DNA from: Lachnoclostridium sp. UBA1308
GTDB lineage: Bacteria > Bacillota > Clostridia > Lachnospirales > Lachnospiraceae
Length of the DNA stretch: 64,000 nt
Reading direction: 5' to 3'
Assembly (NCBI GenBank): GCA_002307215.1
Contig: DBTU01000012.1
Coordinates: forward strand, 67,274 to 131,273
Position numbers and translations under genes: made by a program
Shown: positions 36,063-44,662 of the stretch, in pieces
Position numbering within the stretch: the first letter of the stretch is position 1
Layout of the letters: every line of letters begins with the position of its first letter
Notes under the pieces: generated by a model
The model's database searches: none
What the model was told of the DNA's origin: nothing
Seen by the model: the letters and a program-made list of their open reading frames with translations, nothing else

Positions 36063-36779
36063 CTACACCTCTATTGCGACTATTTTATCAATCAGCAGAT
36101 ATGCACCAAGGTAACTAAACAAAAAGAGTGTCATAATTAATACCCCGGACAAATTATGATATAGGGGGGTTAGAAAATCCGGTGAGGATACCGAAAAATA
36201 GAATAGAATTAAGAGAGGCGTCAGCTTCATGATGTTAGCCTCCAGACGTTTTCCCGTTATTAAGGTATTGATTTCTCTTTTTACTTCGATTTTATCACTG
36301 ATAATACTACTGGTGCTTTTTATAATATGAATTAAGTCCCCACCCGTTCTTTTAGCAGTATGAAACACCTCAGAAAAGCTTTGGATATCTTCAATTCCGG
36401 TGCGCTCGCCAAAATCATATAATGCCTTTTCAACAGGAATACTCATTTTGATTTGATGAATGATTCCTGAAAACTCTCGGAGTATAAGCGCACCCTCCTG
36501 ATAGATCTGACGCAGATCCTTATAAGCCTCTTCATAAGCATTTTCTGCACTGTAGCCTGCTTCTAGTGCGGCAGCTAATGCTGCGATACCATCCCTAAAT
36601 TCTAGGTTGAGCCTCCATTTTTGCTCCTTCATCAACTCTTTTGCTCTAATACTTCGATAGAAAGGAATTACCGGGGATAGCACAAGTATTCCGAGAACAC
36701 TCTGGAAAAACAAGATACCAAGAATGACCGTTGCCGCCAATCCCTGAAGTAGTATTAATATATTTTCTTTTACAGACAA
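36063..36779 (-). CDS. TadB-like platform protein (GspF domain)
   Basis: A 238-residue inner-membrane platform protein of the Tad machine, with an N-terminal helix pair, the T2SSF domain (FRDGIAALAAALEAGYSAEN and FHTAKRTGGDLIHIIKST) and C-terminal helices. The start is a TTG overlapping the end of cpaF by 10 bp, so translational coupling is likely. It works with the CpaF ATPase and TadC. Confidence 0.88.
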   Translation of the reverse strand: MSVKENILILLQGLAATVILGILFFQSVLGILVLSPVIPFYRSIRAKELMKEQKWRLNLEFRDGIAALAAALEAGYSAENAYEEAYKDLRQIYQEGALILREFSGIIHQIKMSIPVEKALYDFGERTGIEDIQSFSEVFHTAKRTGGDLIHIIKSTSSIISDKIEVKREINTLITGKRLEANIMKLTPLLILFYFSVSSPDFLTPLYHNLSGVLIMTLFLFSYLGAYLLIDKIVAIEV

Positions 36780-38041
36780 TCGGTATTTTTTATAATCGTT
36801 AATTCGCTCTCACACCTTTCCATAAGCAAGCCGGCACGCTTTAGTTTGTCTATATTCATAAGTCTATTTTTCATAACAAATTCACCCTTAACCTTGGTGG
36901 AATCTTCATAGGTATCTTCATAAGTTTCTTCAAAGATGTAAAGGGGGTTCAACCGAATCTCCCCATCTTTGCAGTCTAGCACTTCCGTTATTTCAAGTAC
37001 TCTCCTCGATCTATCCCGAAGTCTCCCCAAATGAACGATGATGTCAATTGCAGATGCAATCTGCTTACGAACAGCCAGAAGAGGGATCTCCGCCCCTAAC
37101 AGTACCAGGGTTTCCAACCGGCTTAACATATCCGCCGGTGAATTAGCATGGCCGGTTGACATGGAACCGTCATGCCCGGTATTTAACGCCTGGAGCATAT
37201 CAATCGCTGCCGCATCTCTTACCTCGCCAACAATTATGCGATCAGGCCGCATCCGCAGGGATGTCTTTATGAGGTCACGTATTGTGATCTCATTACATCC
37301 CTCCGAATTAGCATTACGTACCTCCAATCGGACAAGATTTGGGATATTACGTATTTGGAGTTCCGCAGAATCCTCAATTGTAATAATTCTTTCATTGGAG
37401 GGGATAAAATTAGATAGTACATTAAGAAAGGTTGTTTTACCGGAACCGGTGCCACCACTGATAAATATATTATAACCTGTAACTACCAACTTTTTTAAAA
37501 AGTTGGCAACCTCCATGGAAATGGATTCTAATTCAATTAAACGTTCCATCGTTATCGGTTGATTCGGAAATTTTCTTATGGTAATAATCGGACCTTCCAT
37601 CGAAATCGGTGGCAAGACGACATTAACGCGAGATCCGTCCGGCAGCCTGGAATCTACAATCGGAGATGCTTCATTAATAATACGGTTTGAATGTGATACA
37701 ATCTGCTGGACAACATCCTCCAGCTTTTGGGTTGCTTCAAAACACCTGTCATAGGGATAAATCCTGCCTTTTCTTTCGATAAATATATGATTAGGTCCAT
37801 TTACCATGATTTCTGTAATGTCCGAATCCTCAATTAATTCCTGAAGGATATCGAGTCTGCGGATGGAATTGAAGATGTCTTTACGAAGCCTACGCTTCTC
37901 TTGCATACTCACATATTCTTCTTTGCTGTAATTCATGATTTCGTAATCTATCTTGTCCAGCAGCTCACTATCTTGTACCTCCCTGCCTAAATCAACTTGA
38001 TTCATAACTCTCTCTCGAATCAGCTCTTTCCTTTGAAGCAT
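36770..38041 (-). CDS. CpaF/TadA-family pilus assembly ATPase
   Basis: A 423-residue secretion ATPase. Seen: Walker A SGGTGSGKTTFLNVL (GGTGSGKT at 196-203), Asp box IITIEDSAELQ, Walker B RPDRIIVGEVRDAAA, and the His box TGHDGSMSTGHANS. It powers Flp pilus assembly and, in some species, retraction. AGGTGAAG precedes the ATG. It is the second gene of the tad operon, 17 bp after the TadZ-like gene. Confidence 0.95.
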   Translation of the reverse strand: MLQRKELIRERVMNQVDLGREVQDSELLDKIDYEIMNYSKEEYVSMQEKRRLRKDIFNSIRRLDILQELIEDSDITEIMVNGPNHIFIERKGRIYPYDRCFEATQKLEDVVQQIVSHSNRIINEASPIVDSRLPDGSRVNVVLPPISMEGPIITIRKFPNQPITMERLIELESISMEVANFLKKLVVTGYNIFISGGTGSGKTTFLNVLSNFIPSNERIITIEDSAELQIRNIPNLVRLEVRNANSEGCNEITIRDLIKTSLRMRPDRIIVGEVRDAAAIDMLQALNTGHDGSMSTGHANSPADMLSRLETLVLLGAEIPLLAVRKQIASAIDIIVHLGRLRDRSRRVLEITEVLDCKDGEIRLNPLYIFEETYEDTYEDSTKVKGEFVMKNRLMNIDKLKRAGLLMERCESELTIIKNTDCL

Positions 38042-38058
38042 GTCTTCACCTGTACTTT

Positions 38059-39045
38059 CTACAAATTCAGATACTGTTCTGCCTCAGTCCAGGAGGAACT
38101 GTTCATAAGCTCTTGTAAAGTATTCGGCATAGCTTCGAAATCACTCTGCCTTTGCAACCTCACATACCTGATTCTTTCCTGTGCGGTATCAACTCCGGAC
38201 CGGTTCATCTGCTTTTCCCATTCCTTAAGTACCGCCGTTTCAAAGGTATTGCTAAGTGAAACTGCCAGAACCCTGTCGCTCAAATTGATTAACTCTATGA
38301 TTGCCTCTGAATAACATCCCAGATAGAAGATTACATTCTGATAATCTGCTGTTTTTCTAAGCTCTTCCAACCATTTCTGTATGTCTTCCCTGCTTAGGGA
38401 TAAGAGGTCCGCCCCATGTATAACTCCTGAAAGAATATACAGACTTCCACTCTGGGTCAGCAGCGATCGCATTTTTTCTATGTTAAAATTCTCTTTCAGA
38501 TAATATATAAATTCTGTTAATCCTTGATTATTTGTTGAATGTGGTAGCATAACTACAGGAAATGGTTCGAGAATAACCAGTAGGACTTTACTATGCTGCG
38601 TCATTAATGAGCTTAGTGCCCAGACAAAGTTAAGCTTTTCAGCTCCGGAGATTGGGGTGAATATCGATGTTATCCTTACCTGACTTAAATTGCTGACCGC
38701 CTTTACTTTGCCTTCCTTCTCCATATAATCGGATAAGATCTCCTTCATCACCATCATGGCCGATTGATACTTAAATATTTGCGGTTGGTCCATCACCGCT
38801 TCTTTCTGCGGGTTGTCCGATAGCCGGTAGATATATTTGATATTATGATGCGACAATTCTTCTGTTAAGATTTCATCACCAAGAACAAGTATATCAACCG
38901 AATTGTTATGTAGGTATTCCTTAAGACTTTCTTCCTTGGTAAACGCGGATATTCTAATGTTCAATTCCTTCTTTTTATTTACATACTCCATAAAGCGTGT
39001 AGTATATAAAAGGTCGGAATTATAGAGTGCCATTACTTTCTCCAC
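38059..39045 (-). CDS. TadZ/CpaE-like protein with degenerate Walker A
   Basis: A 328-residue protein made of an N-terminal receiver-like domain (1-105; SVDILVLGDEIL strand) and a ParA/MinD-like domain (125-328). CpaE/TadZ proteins place the pilus machine at a pole or focus. The expected nucleotide loop KGGxGKT is replaced by TPISGAEKLNFVWAL, so ATP binding may be lost or altered. The start is GTG with AGGAGG 7 bp upstream. It is the first gene of the tad operon. Confidence 0.8.
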   Translation of the reverse strand: MEKVMALYNSDLLYTTRFMEYVNKKKELNIRISAFTKEESLKEYLHNNSVDILVLGDEILTEELSHHNIKYIYRLSDNPQKEAVMDQPQIFKYQSAMMVMKEILSDYMEKEGKVKAVSNLSQVRITSIFTPISGAEKLNFVWALSSLMTQHSKVLLVILEPFPVVMLPHSTNNQGLTEFIYYLKENFNIEKMRSLLTQSGSLYILSGVIHGADLLSLSREDIQKWLEELRKTADYQNVIFYLGCYSEAIIELINLSDRVLAVSLSNTFETAVLKEWEKQMNRSGVDTAQERIRYVRLQRQSDFEAMPNTLQELMNSSSWTEAEQYLNL

Positions 39046-39203
39046 ACGGAGTCCTCCTATTGAATTTTTATTATTACTTGGGGGATTTTGTTGTACCGAA
39101 TTTGTGATTTCAATGATTTTCTGTCTGATTTACAAGTTTTAAGATAATTTAGATTTTGTGATATAAATTAAGTGTAAGTATTGAACGCAAGTGACATGTC
39201 AAT

Positions 39204-39232
39204 ATATTACTTTATCGAACATTATATGTCAA
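39204..39232 (-). promoter_or_regulatory. Sigma-A-type promoter of the Tad operon
   Basis: On the minus strand TTGACA (39227-39232), a 17-bp spacer and TAATAT (39204-39209) lie about 160 bp before the TadZ-like start. A second TTGACA and the palindrome TGACATGTCA (39192-39201) follow just downstream and could bind a regulator. Confidence 0.6.
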
Positions 39233-39616
39233 TTCATGATTTGTGAATTTACATATATTTGGTAATATTAAACAATTAAATGGCGAAATAGTGCTGATTT
39301 TGTACAGTAAAAGTCTTGTCTTTGCAGAAAATATGAGCTAAAAGGATCCAAAACTTTTAGACTGACAATTAATTTTACTTTTTTTCCTGTTGTTCCCATC
39401 ACAGACGAACAATTGAATTTATTTGTAATAATATAAGTTAAGGTGAAAATGTGGACGCTACCCACACCCGGCCTCTATAATACAAACAAGGACAAAAACC
39501 ACTAAAATGGCCTACCCCTCATGCAACTATTCAATTTTTATATAAGTTTTTTGAGTTTACACAGACTTTGAAACGGTCTCACAACAATCAAAGAAATAAA
39601 AACGCTATTATAAAAA

Positions 39617-39781
39617 CAAGGGAAGCTACTGTGTAGGTTTCCTGTATATTCCTTGAGGAAGTTTTTGCGCGTTCTGATTGTCCCAAGCGAGTGAAGAGAC
39701 CTTAGAAGTGCTAGTAATACTACAACTAGCTTTTCAAAAGGGCACCCCATCACCGAGATTCCTGTCAGCAACCGTCCCCAG
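39617..39781 (-). ncRNA. Candidate structured noncoding RNA
   Basis: In the 1.08-kb gap 39046-40122 the minus strand carries a GC-richer island of about 165 nt. The ends can pair: GGGGA...GTTGCTG (39781-39766) with CAGTAGC/TTCCC (39631-39617), 12 pairs with a two-base bulge and some G-U. Inside are a strong hairpin GCTAGT-9 nt-ACTAGC, a TTCCT/AGGAA hairpin, and unpaired purine-rich stretches. An 87-codon frame covers it, but its protein looks like no family. The setting would fit a clostridial raiA-type RNA, which I could not verify. Confidence 0.5.
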
Positions 39782-39810
39782 AACGTTACATCGAAAATCA
39801 TTCTCTATCT

Positions 39811-39839
39811 AGATAACTGTTTACAATCCAATGTTATCT
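39811..39839. promoter_or_regulatory. AGATAAC/GTTATCT inverted repeat upstream of the candidate RNA
   Basis: Perfect 7-bp arms (39811-39817 and 39833-39839) are separated by 15 bp, 30 bp before the 5' end of the candidate RNA on the minus strand. It may be an operator. Elsewhere in this gap I see only AT-rich sequence. Confidence 0.35.
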
Positions 39840-40122
39840 TTTATACGAACATATACTCTAACTATATTTTAAAAAGTACGTACCCGTTTTGATATAACAA
39901 TAACGTGATTTCTGTGGTGGTTTCATCTTTCATTGTAAAATAAAGATGCGTAATTTTATCGCCTTCGATACGACAAAAGCATACAATGCAGGGTTTCAAT
40001 ATGATGTTACATTTTATACATTGCATAACTAATATCTTCAAAGTATATACTAAAAAACGTATAAAAAGATTGCTGCCAAAAATCAGACAGCAATCCGAAA
40101 TATTTTAAACATTTGCTATTAT

Positions 40123-40779
40123 TTAACTCATAACATTGCTTGAATTAACGGGTATTGATGTCGAAATTTTCCCCCCCACTGGTGATGTATAAGAAAAATT
40201 AAACAATCCCAGATAATGTGCTCTACAATATGTATTACCACCAGCTAATAAAATAGTTGATCCTTGATCTGTAAAATCATCGAAGTTATATCCAAACGCA
40301 TTGTAAAAACCCGATGAGTTTATCGATATATATAAATCATTATCACCGTTTATTGTAACAAATGCATATGCTTTATAGTCACACTTATAAAAAGGCAGAT
40401 TTGAAACAGTGTAAGTGGCATATACGGTAGTATTGTAGGGCATAATGGAGTATGGTTGTACAGCTATTGAAGCTATTTGAGCCCTAAGCGAACGTTGTAG
40501 TTCTGCATTGGCTGTGCTTAATTGTTCTTGTACACTTTTACACTCCGCTTCAGCTCTCGCTAATTCTGAACTTAATATTTTTGGTGTAATTTTCTCCATA
40601 TTAGAGCTATCGGTCAATTTCCAATCTATGCCGTATTGAGCGTATATCTTGCTCATCGCATTTTCATACTGCACAATTGAAATTGTTTTTGTCGCTGCAA
40701 AAGCTGATTCGCCTAATATTGATGTCATCATACTTAGTGCCAAAATGCTTGAAAAAAAAATTTTTATAAGTTTTTTCAT
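40123..40779 (-). CDS. Secreted protein, unknown family
   Basis: A 218-residue protein with a clear signal peptide (about 1-28, LGESAFAA), a helical region with possible coiled coil (65-105) and a beta-rich, Tyr/Asn-rich C-terminal half. No family is recognised. The start at 40779 is chosen because AAGGAG lies 8 bp upstream and the signal peptide begins MKKLIK; the open frame runs 14 codons further. It is divergent from the 131-residue membrane protein gene. Confidence 0.7.
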   Translation of the reverse strand: MKKLIKIFFSSILALSMMTSILGESAFAATKTISIVQYENAMSKIYAQYGIDWKLTDSSNMEKITPKILSSELARAEAECKSVQEQLSTANAELQRSLRAQIASIAVQPYSIMPYNTTVYATYTVSNLPFYKCDYKAYAFVTINGDNDLYISINSSGFYNAFGYNFDDFTDQGSTILLAGGNTYCRAHYLGLFNFSYTSPVGGKISTSIPVNSSNVMS

Positions 40780-40801
40780 TTTAAATCTCCTTTTTTTTCT
40801 T

Positions 40802-40830
40802 ATTTTACCACATATTGTCAATTATGTAAA
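40802..40830 (-). promoter_or_regulatory. Promoter of the secreted-protein gene
   Basis: On the minus strand TTTACA (40825-40830), a 17-bp spacer and TAAAAT (40802-40807) give a very short leader. The plus strand here (ATTTTACCACATATTGTCAA) resembles the toxin-like promoter region at 47641-47622 in 17 of 20 positions. Confidence 0.4.
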
Positions 40831-40906
40831 TAGTTGTATTTTAACTTATTATATTATATAATATAACTATAAATATTTATCAATTTCTATTTTTAAGGAG
40901 GTTTCT

Positions 40907-41302
40907 ATGTTTATATTGTGGTGTTTAACTATCGTAATATCTTTACTTTATACCGAAGCAGTAATTTATTTCTTATATTTAATAATAAAATTTTTTACCA
41001 AAAGAAATATTAAAATAAATTATACAAAAAAAACAATTAGAAGAATTTTGGTAGGAAATGTTATAGCATGTTTATTGGTTATTGGTATTTCAATGGGCTA
41101 TAATTCTTATAATCATATAGGTAAAAATGAAATTGGTTTTCAGTCCCAGCATGATATAAAAGAAGTCACCGAATTATTAGATAAAAACAACATGGACTAT
41201 AAAGTTTTATTTGGTAAAAAGATAAAAATGGAAAACTTGGATGACGTTCAAAGGATCATAAAAATATTAGAAGATACTGATATTAGCTTTAGATTGACCT
41301 AG
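40907..41302 (+). CDS. Small membrane protein, unknown
   Basis: A 131-residue protein with two predicted membrane helices (about 2-28 and 46-66) and a soluble C-terminal region of about 60 residues (KEVTELLDKNNMDYKVLFGK). AAGGAGG precedes the ATG. It is very AT-rich, divergent from the secreted-protein gene and followed directly by an IS256 scrap. No family is recognised. Confidence 0.6.
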   Translation: MFILWCLTIVISLLYTEAVIYFLYLIIKFFTKRNIKINYTKKTIRRILVGNVIACLLVIGISMGYNSYNHIGKNEIGFQSQHDIKEVTELLDKNNMDYKVLFGKKIKMENLDDVQRIIKILEDTDISFRLT

Positions 41303-41308
41303 CATAAG

Positions 41309-41462
41309 CAAAGATGTATCACACATGCTACGTAATCCCTTCAAATAAGTATCATATAAGAATATCAAGAGATTTACTTCTGACTTCAAGGCGGTATATA
41401 AGACACCAAATACAGATCTTACATTGGCAGAGTTAGAGACTGGAGTGGTAACGTTTAAGTAG
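41309..41462 (+). pseudogene. IS256-family transposase fragment
   Basis: The plus strand reads SHMLRNPFK, a stop, then VSYKNIKRFTSDFKAVYKTP and NTDLTLAELETG. This matches the middle of IS256/mutator transposases, where an RNSxKYVSYKD...DFKAVYKAP block is typical. Only about 50 residues remain. It begins 6 bp after the neighbouring gene's stop. Confidence 0.7.
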
Positions 41463-41473
41463 AGTAGTAAAAC

Positions 41474-41659
41474 TCACCAAACAGCTTTGTAAATCTATTT
41501 ATCTTGGATATGGATAGTTATTCAGAAAAGTATGGATCTCAAAGCATTAGAACAAATGTTACTATTCCTGCTTGGTTAAAGACTTTTGGAGAAAAGCAAA
41601 ATATTAATTTTTCTAAAGTATTGCAGGACGCCTTGTTAGAAAAAGAAAGCATACAATAA
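41474..41659 (+). pseudogene. HicB-family antitoxin C-terminal fragment
   Basis: The plus-strand frame ILDMDSYSEKYGSQSIRTNV, then TIPAWLKTFGEKQNINFSKV and LQDALLEK, ends at 41659. This is the C-terminal ribbon/helix DNA-binding part of HicB-type antitoxins. No start codon, N-terminal domain or hicA toxin gene accompanies it, so it is a remnant. With the IS256 scrap it fills most of the 508-bp gap 41303-41810. Confidence 0.7.
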
Positions 41660-41731
41660 AAATTGCTTACACCACAAAATCACCAAGTGCAATCCGTTAA
41701 GATTAGTTTATTTGACAAGCACCCACCACCA

Positions 41732-41769
41732 AAAATCTGCCCGGGCATAATTTCGCCCGGGCAGATTTT
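41732..41769 (-). terminator. Strong 15-bp-stem terminator after the LytTR gene
   Basis: AAAATCTGCCCGGGC (41732-41746) and its exact complement (41755-41769) enclose an 8-nt loop. Flanking A and T runs make it potentially bidirectional. It lies 42 bp beyond the LytTR response regulator stop. Confidence 0.9.
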
Positions 41770-41810
41770 GTTTTACTTTGTTTTGTATTACTTTACTTTA
41801 TTTTGTTCTT

Positions 41811-42551
41811 CTATAAGAACCTTTTCTTAATCTCTTCAAATTTGTCCATTGTAATCAACGCATCCATAGTAAGATCCTTAAACGTGACTATGTAAGTCCA
41901 TCTTCCGTAAGGTTCGATCTTTTTAATCTGCGACACATTAATCAAATAGGATTTATGGCTGCGCAGGAATTGCTCCGGGTCTAGCTTCGTCTCTATTTCA
42001 GATAAGCTCACTGAGGTTGTGAAGGAGTCCTGCTTGGTGTAAATTACTGTACTGCCATTTTCCCGCTGTACCAGAATAATATCCTTAATGTCAATGAAGC
42101 TCATGCTTTCTTTGCCCTTAACTAACAGCTTATCCAGACCTCGTTCATATCTGACGATCTTATCCAGCTCATCGTTTTTTACTGGGTTTGAAAGTGCTTT
42201 TATGCGTTCCAGTGTTTGATTTACCCTCTCCATATGAAATGGCTTAATCAGATAATCAAAGGCATACACCTCAAAAGCATTGGACATATATTCCGAATGC
42301 GCGGTTGCAAAGATAATCTTAGTCTTAGGCTCCAGATCTGCAATAATTTTCGCACATTCTAAGCCACTGCTGCCATTAATTTCAATATCCAGAAATATGA
42401 CCTCTGCCCTGGTCTTCTTAAACAGGGTGACAGCATCCGTCAGATTGTCTGCCTCCCCGACTACCTCAAAGTCCGGGTTCTGTTCAATTATCTTGCGGAG
42501 CAACAAACGTATTCCACTTTCATCCTCAACCAAAATAACCTTCATTGCCAT
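41811..42551 (-). CDS. LytTR-family response regulator
   Basis: A 246-residue regulator with a receiver domain (acidic pocket VEDE, phosphoacceptor Asp55 in IFLDIEING, Lys in LIKPFH) and a LytTR DNA-binding domain (about 145-246; QFLRSHKSYLINVSQIKKIE). LytTR regulators bind paired direct repeats and often control secreted peptides, bacteriocins or cell-surface genes. The likely partner kinase lies three genes upstream (44663-45481). The gene starts 2 bp after the small protein gene. Confidence 0.93.
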   Translation of the reverse strand: MAMKVILVEDESGIRLLLRKIIEQNPDFEVVGEADNLTDAVTLFKKTRAEVIFLDIEINGSSGLECAKIIADLEPKTKIIFATAHSEYMSNAFEVYAFDYLIKPFHMERVNQTLERIKALSNPVKNDELDKIVRYERGLDKLLVKGKESMSFIDIKDIILVQRENGSTVIYTKQDSFTTSVSLSEIETKLDPEQFLRSHKSYLINVSQIKKIEPYGRWTYIVTFKDLTMDALITMDKFEEIKKRFL

Positions 42552-42553
42552 CG

Positions 42554-42874
42554 TTATCTTCTCTTTCCACGCTTGCTTACCGGTTTGTCAAGTATTTCAG
42601 CCCAGATGACAGCCTCCTGCAACCGTTCTGCGGATACAAGTCCTTCCTGGTTCGTCTTCGGCTTCGCTTTATAGATGTCTTTTGATTCTTTCATTGCCCT
42701 AAGATCGAAATTAATGCTTTCCGGACTCTTATAAGTCGGCTTCTCATATGCAGGCCTTTCATTTGCAGGCCTTTTATATACAGGCCTCCCATTTGCAGGC
42801 TCCATCTGATCCGGGCTATTGTTATTTTTATAAGTAATTGCCTTTGCAAAGTTCTGTCTTTCTTGATGATCCAT
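42554..42874 (-). CDS. Small polar protein between floA and the LytTR regulator
   Basis: A 106-residue hydrophilic protein with an internal run of short Pro-containing repeats (NGRPVYKRPANERPAYEKP, residues 28-46) and a basic tail (KRGKRR). No family is recognised. It sits between floA and the response regulator with 30-bp and 2-bp gaps, so it is surely cotranscribed. The repeats are also visible at DNA level as about 24-bp periodicity near 42735-42800. Confidence 0.7.
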   Translation of the reverse strand: MDHQERQNFAKAITYKNNNSPDQMEPANGRPVYKRPANERPAYEKPTYKSPESINFDLRAMKESKDIYKAKPKTNQEGLVSAERLQEAVIWAEILDKPVSKRGKRR

Positions 42875-42904
42875 GATTACCTCCGATCCGTCCGGCAGCG
42901 ACTA

Positions 42905-43873
42905 TTATTTCTTTTCATCCTGAATTGCCTTTTTGGAGGTTTCTGATATCTTCTCTCTCATCTTGGTATCGGCCTTGATGTTCTGAAGGTCATAATAATC
43001 CATTACACCCATGTTACCTTCTCTAAGTGCCTGTGCCATTGCTTTCGGAACCTCTGCCTCTGCTTCTACTACATATGCACGCATTTCCTGTTCTCTTGCA
43101 ACAGCCATGGCTCTTCTTTCCTCAGCCTTTGCCTGTGCAATATTTTTATCTGCTTCCGCTTGAAGCGTCTGTAGCTGAGCACCAATATTTCTACCGACAT
43201 CTACATCCGCGATATCAATGGATAGAATCTCAAATGCAGTTCCGGAATCCAGTCCTTTGCTTAAGATACGTTTTGAGATATCATCCGGATTCTCAAGCAC
43301 TTCCTTATGAGAGGTAGCCGAACCCACGGTGGTTACAATACCTTCACCAATTCTTGCTAAAATCGTTGCTTCCCCGGCACCACCAACTAAGCGCTCCAGG
43401 TTAGCTCTAACCGTAACACGTGCTTTCACCAATAGCTCGATACCATCCTTTGCAACCGCTGATACCATCGGGGTCTCAATTACCTTTGGATTAACGCTCA
43501 TTCTAACAGCGTCAAATACATCACGCCCAGCTAAATCAATTGCCGCAGCCTTCTCGAAATGCAATTCCATTCCTGCTCTCTCTGCTGCGATCAATGCATT
43601 TACCACGCCGTCCACGTTACCGCCGGCCAGATAATGAGCCTCCAACTGATTAACATTTATCGTAAGACCGGCTTTGACTGCTTTGATCAGTGGCAGTACG
43701 ATTCTTGAGGGTGTTACACGTCTAAGGCGCATACCAACTAAATTAAAAATACTTACCTTTACATTTGCTGCCAGAGATGAAATCCATAGACCCACCGGTA
43801 CAAAGCTAAAGAATAAAATGATTCCTAAAAATATTATTCCGATAATAACCAAAAAACCTACTGATTGTGGCAT
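42905..43873 (-). CDS. floA: Flotillin-like membrane microdomain protein FloA
   Basis: A 322-residue YqfA/FloA protein with one N-terminal membrane segment (about 7-30), an SPFH-like region (KVIETPMVSAVAKDGIELLV), and the Ala/Glu-rich coiled coil (QAEADKNIAQAKAEERRAMA). FloA scaffolds functional membrane microdomains that host secretion, kinase and cell wall proteins. It follows the NfeD gene, the usual bacterial pairing. The ribosome site AGGATAAGGAT precedes the ATG. Confidence 0.95.
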   Translation of the reverse strand: MPQSVGFLVIIGIIFLGIILFFSFVPVGLWISSLAANVKVSIFNLVGMRLRRVTPSRIVLPLIKAVKAGLTINVNQLEAHYLAGGNVDGVVNALIAAERAGMELHFEKAAAIDLAGRDVFDAVRMSVNPKVIETPMVSAVAKDGIELLVKARVTVRANLERLVGGAGEATILARIGEGIVTTVGSATSHKEVLENPDDISKRILSKGLDSGTAFEILSIDIADVDVGRNIGAQLQTLQAEADKNIAQAKAEERRAMAVAREQEMRAYVVEAEAEVPKAMAQALREGNMGVMDYYDLQNIKADTKMREKISETSKKAIQDEKK

Positions 43874-43926
43874 ATCCTTATCCTCTTTTCATGATTCATA
43901 ATTTTTTTCTCTTAACTATTATTAGA

Positions 43927-44421
43927 TTATTTCTGTTCTTTTACTATTAATTTTGAGCCTTCCACCTTGTATATAACCAGTGGTGCTCCCTTCGTAATAT
44001 AACTACCCTCTGAGAGGACATCAAAATTAATTCCATCAAAGTTACCGGTGCCCGTCGGTCTTAAGTCCTTTACTGCTACACCGTGCTTTCCCAACAAATA
44101 ATTCAGGTCGTTTGAGCTTATGTATCCCTTATCCTTATTCTGTTCTTCCTTTAAAATGATCGGTGATTTTAATTTACCTTTTGACAACAGCCAAAGTATG
44201 ACCGATAACATAATACCCAAAAGTGCAAGCACAATAATCGTAATGACAGCACCCTCTACAAAGGTATCCGATACCAGAAAAACCGCAAACACAAGGCAGC
44301 CGGTTCCGAATATTCCGGGAGCATGCAAGCCCGGAGTAACCATCTCAATACCAATCAGTACAAATCCGGCAATAAATAGTACAATTACCCAAAAAAGTAG
44401 CCATCCCATGACACCAAACAT
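43927..44421 (-). CDS. NfeD-family membrane protein
   Basis: A 164-residue short NfeD protein with three or four membrane helices (about 5-85) and a C-terminal OB-fold domain (LLGKHGVAVKDLRPTGTGNF, GSYITKGAPLVIYKVEGSKL). Short NfeD proteins are encoded next to flotillin-like genes and probably stabilise them; the ClpP-like protease domain of long NfeD is absent. GGGAG lies before the ATG. The upstream gap to the sensor kinase is 241 bp. Confidence 0.92.
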   Translation of the reverse strand: MFGVMGWLLFWVIVLFIAGFVLIGIEMVTPGLHAPGIFGTGCLVFAVFLVSDTFVEGAVITIIVLALLGIMLSVILWLLSKGKLKSPIILKEEQNKDKGYISSNDLNYLLGKHGVAVKDLRPTGTGNFDGINFDVLSEGSYITKGAPLVIYKVEGSKLIVKEQK

Positions 44422-44624
44422 ATTCCATCTCCCTTCTAGCTAGAGGATTCTACACAAATTCCAGGGAAAGCTTCCTCCTGACTTAGTTCCGGATAAGCAG
44501 CCTCTATCTGCTTTCTTATTCTCAGTGTATACCCACCGGATTAAAAATGAAATACATATTCGCTCAGTTATACATAATTCGAGTTATAATGTCAATTATC
44601 CACGATTACCTTGTGGCTCGCGCT

Positions 44625-44645
44625 GTTACAGTTCAGCCTTCAAAG
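44625..44645. repeat. 21-bp sequence shared with the murG terminator arm
   Basis: gttacagttcagccttcaa matches the complement of 16232-16252 at 19 of 21 bases. It lies 18 bp after the kinase stop, in the 44422-44662 gap. No matching second arm is visible here. Confidence 0.45.
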
Positions 44646-44662
44646 AGATGTATCCGCGCCCC

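Noticed and set aside
37038..37475. 145-codon open frame opposite cpaF
   Set aside because: It is a mirror of a highly conserved ATPase gene and has no ribosome site; similar long antisense frames occur at 10761-11198, 11836-12264, 30091-30693 and 34511-34999.
39538..39801. 87-codon open frame on the minus strand
   Set aside because: It coincides with the candidate structured RNA, has no ribosome site and resembles no protein, so I did not call it a gene.
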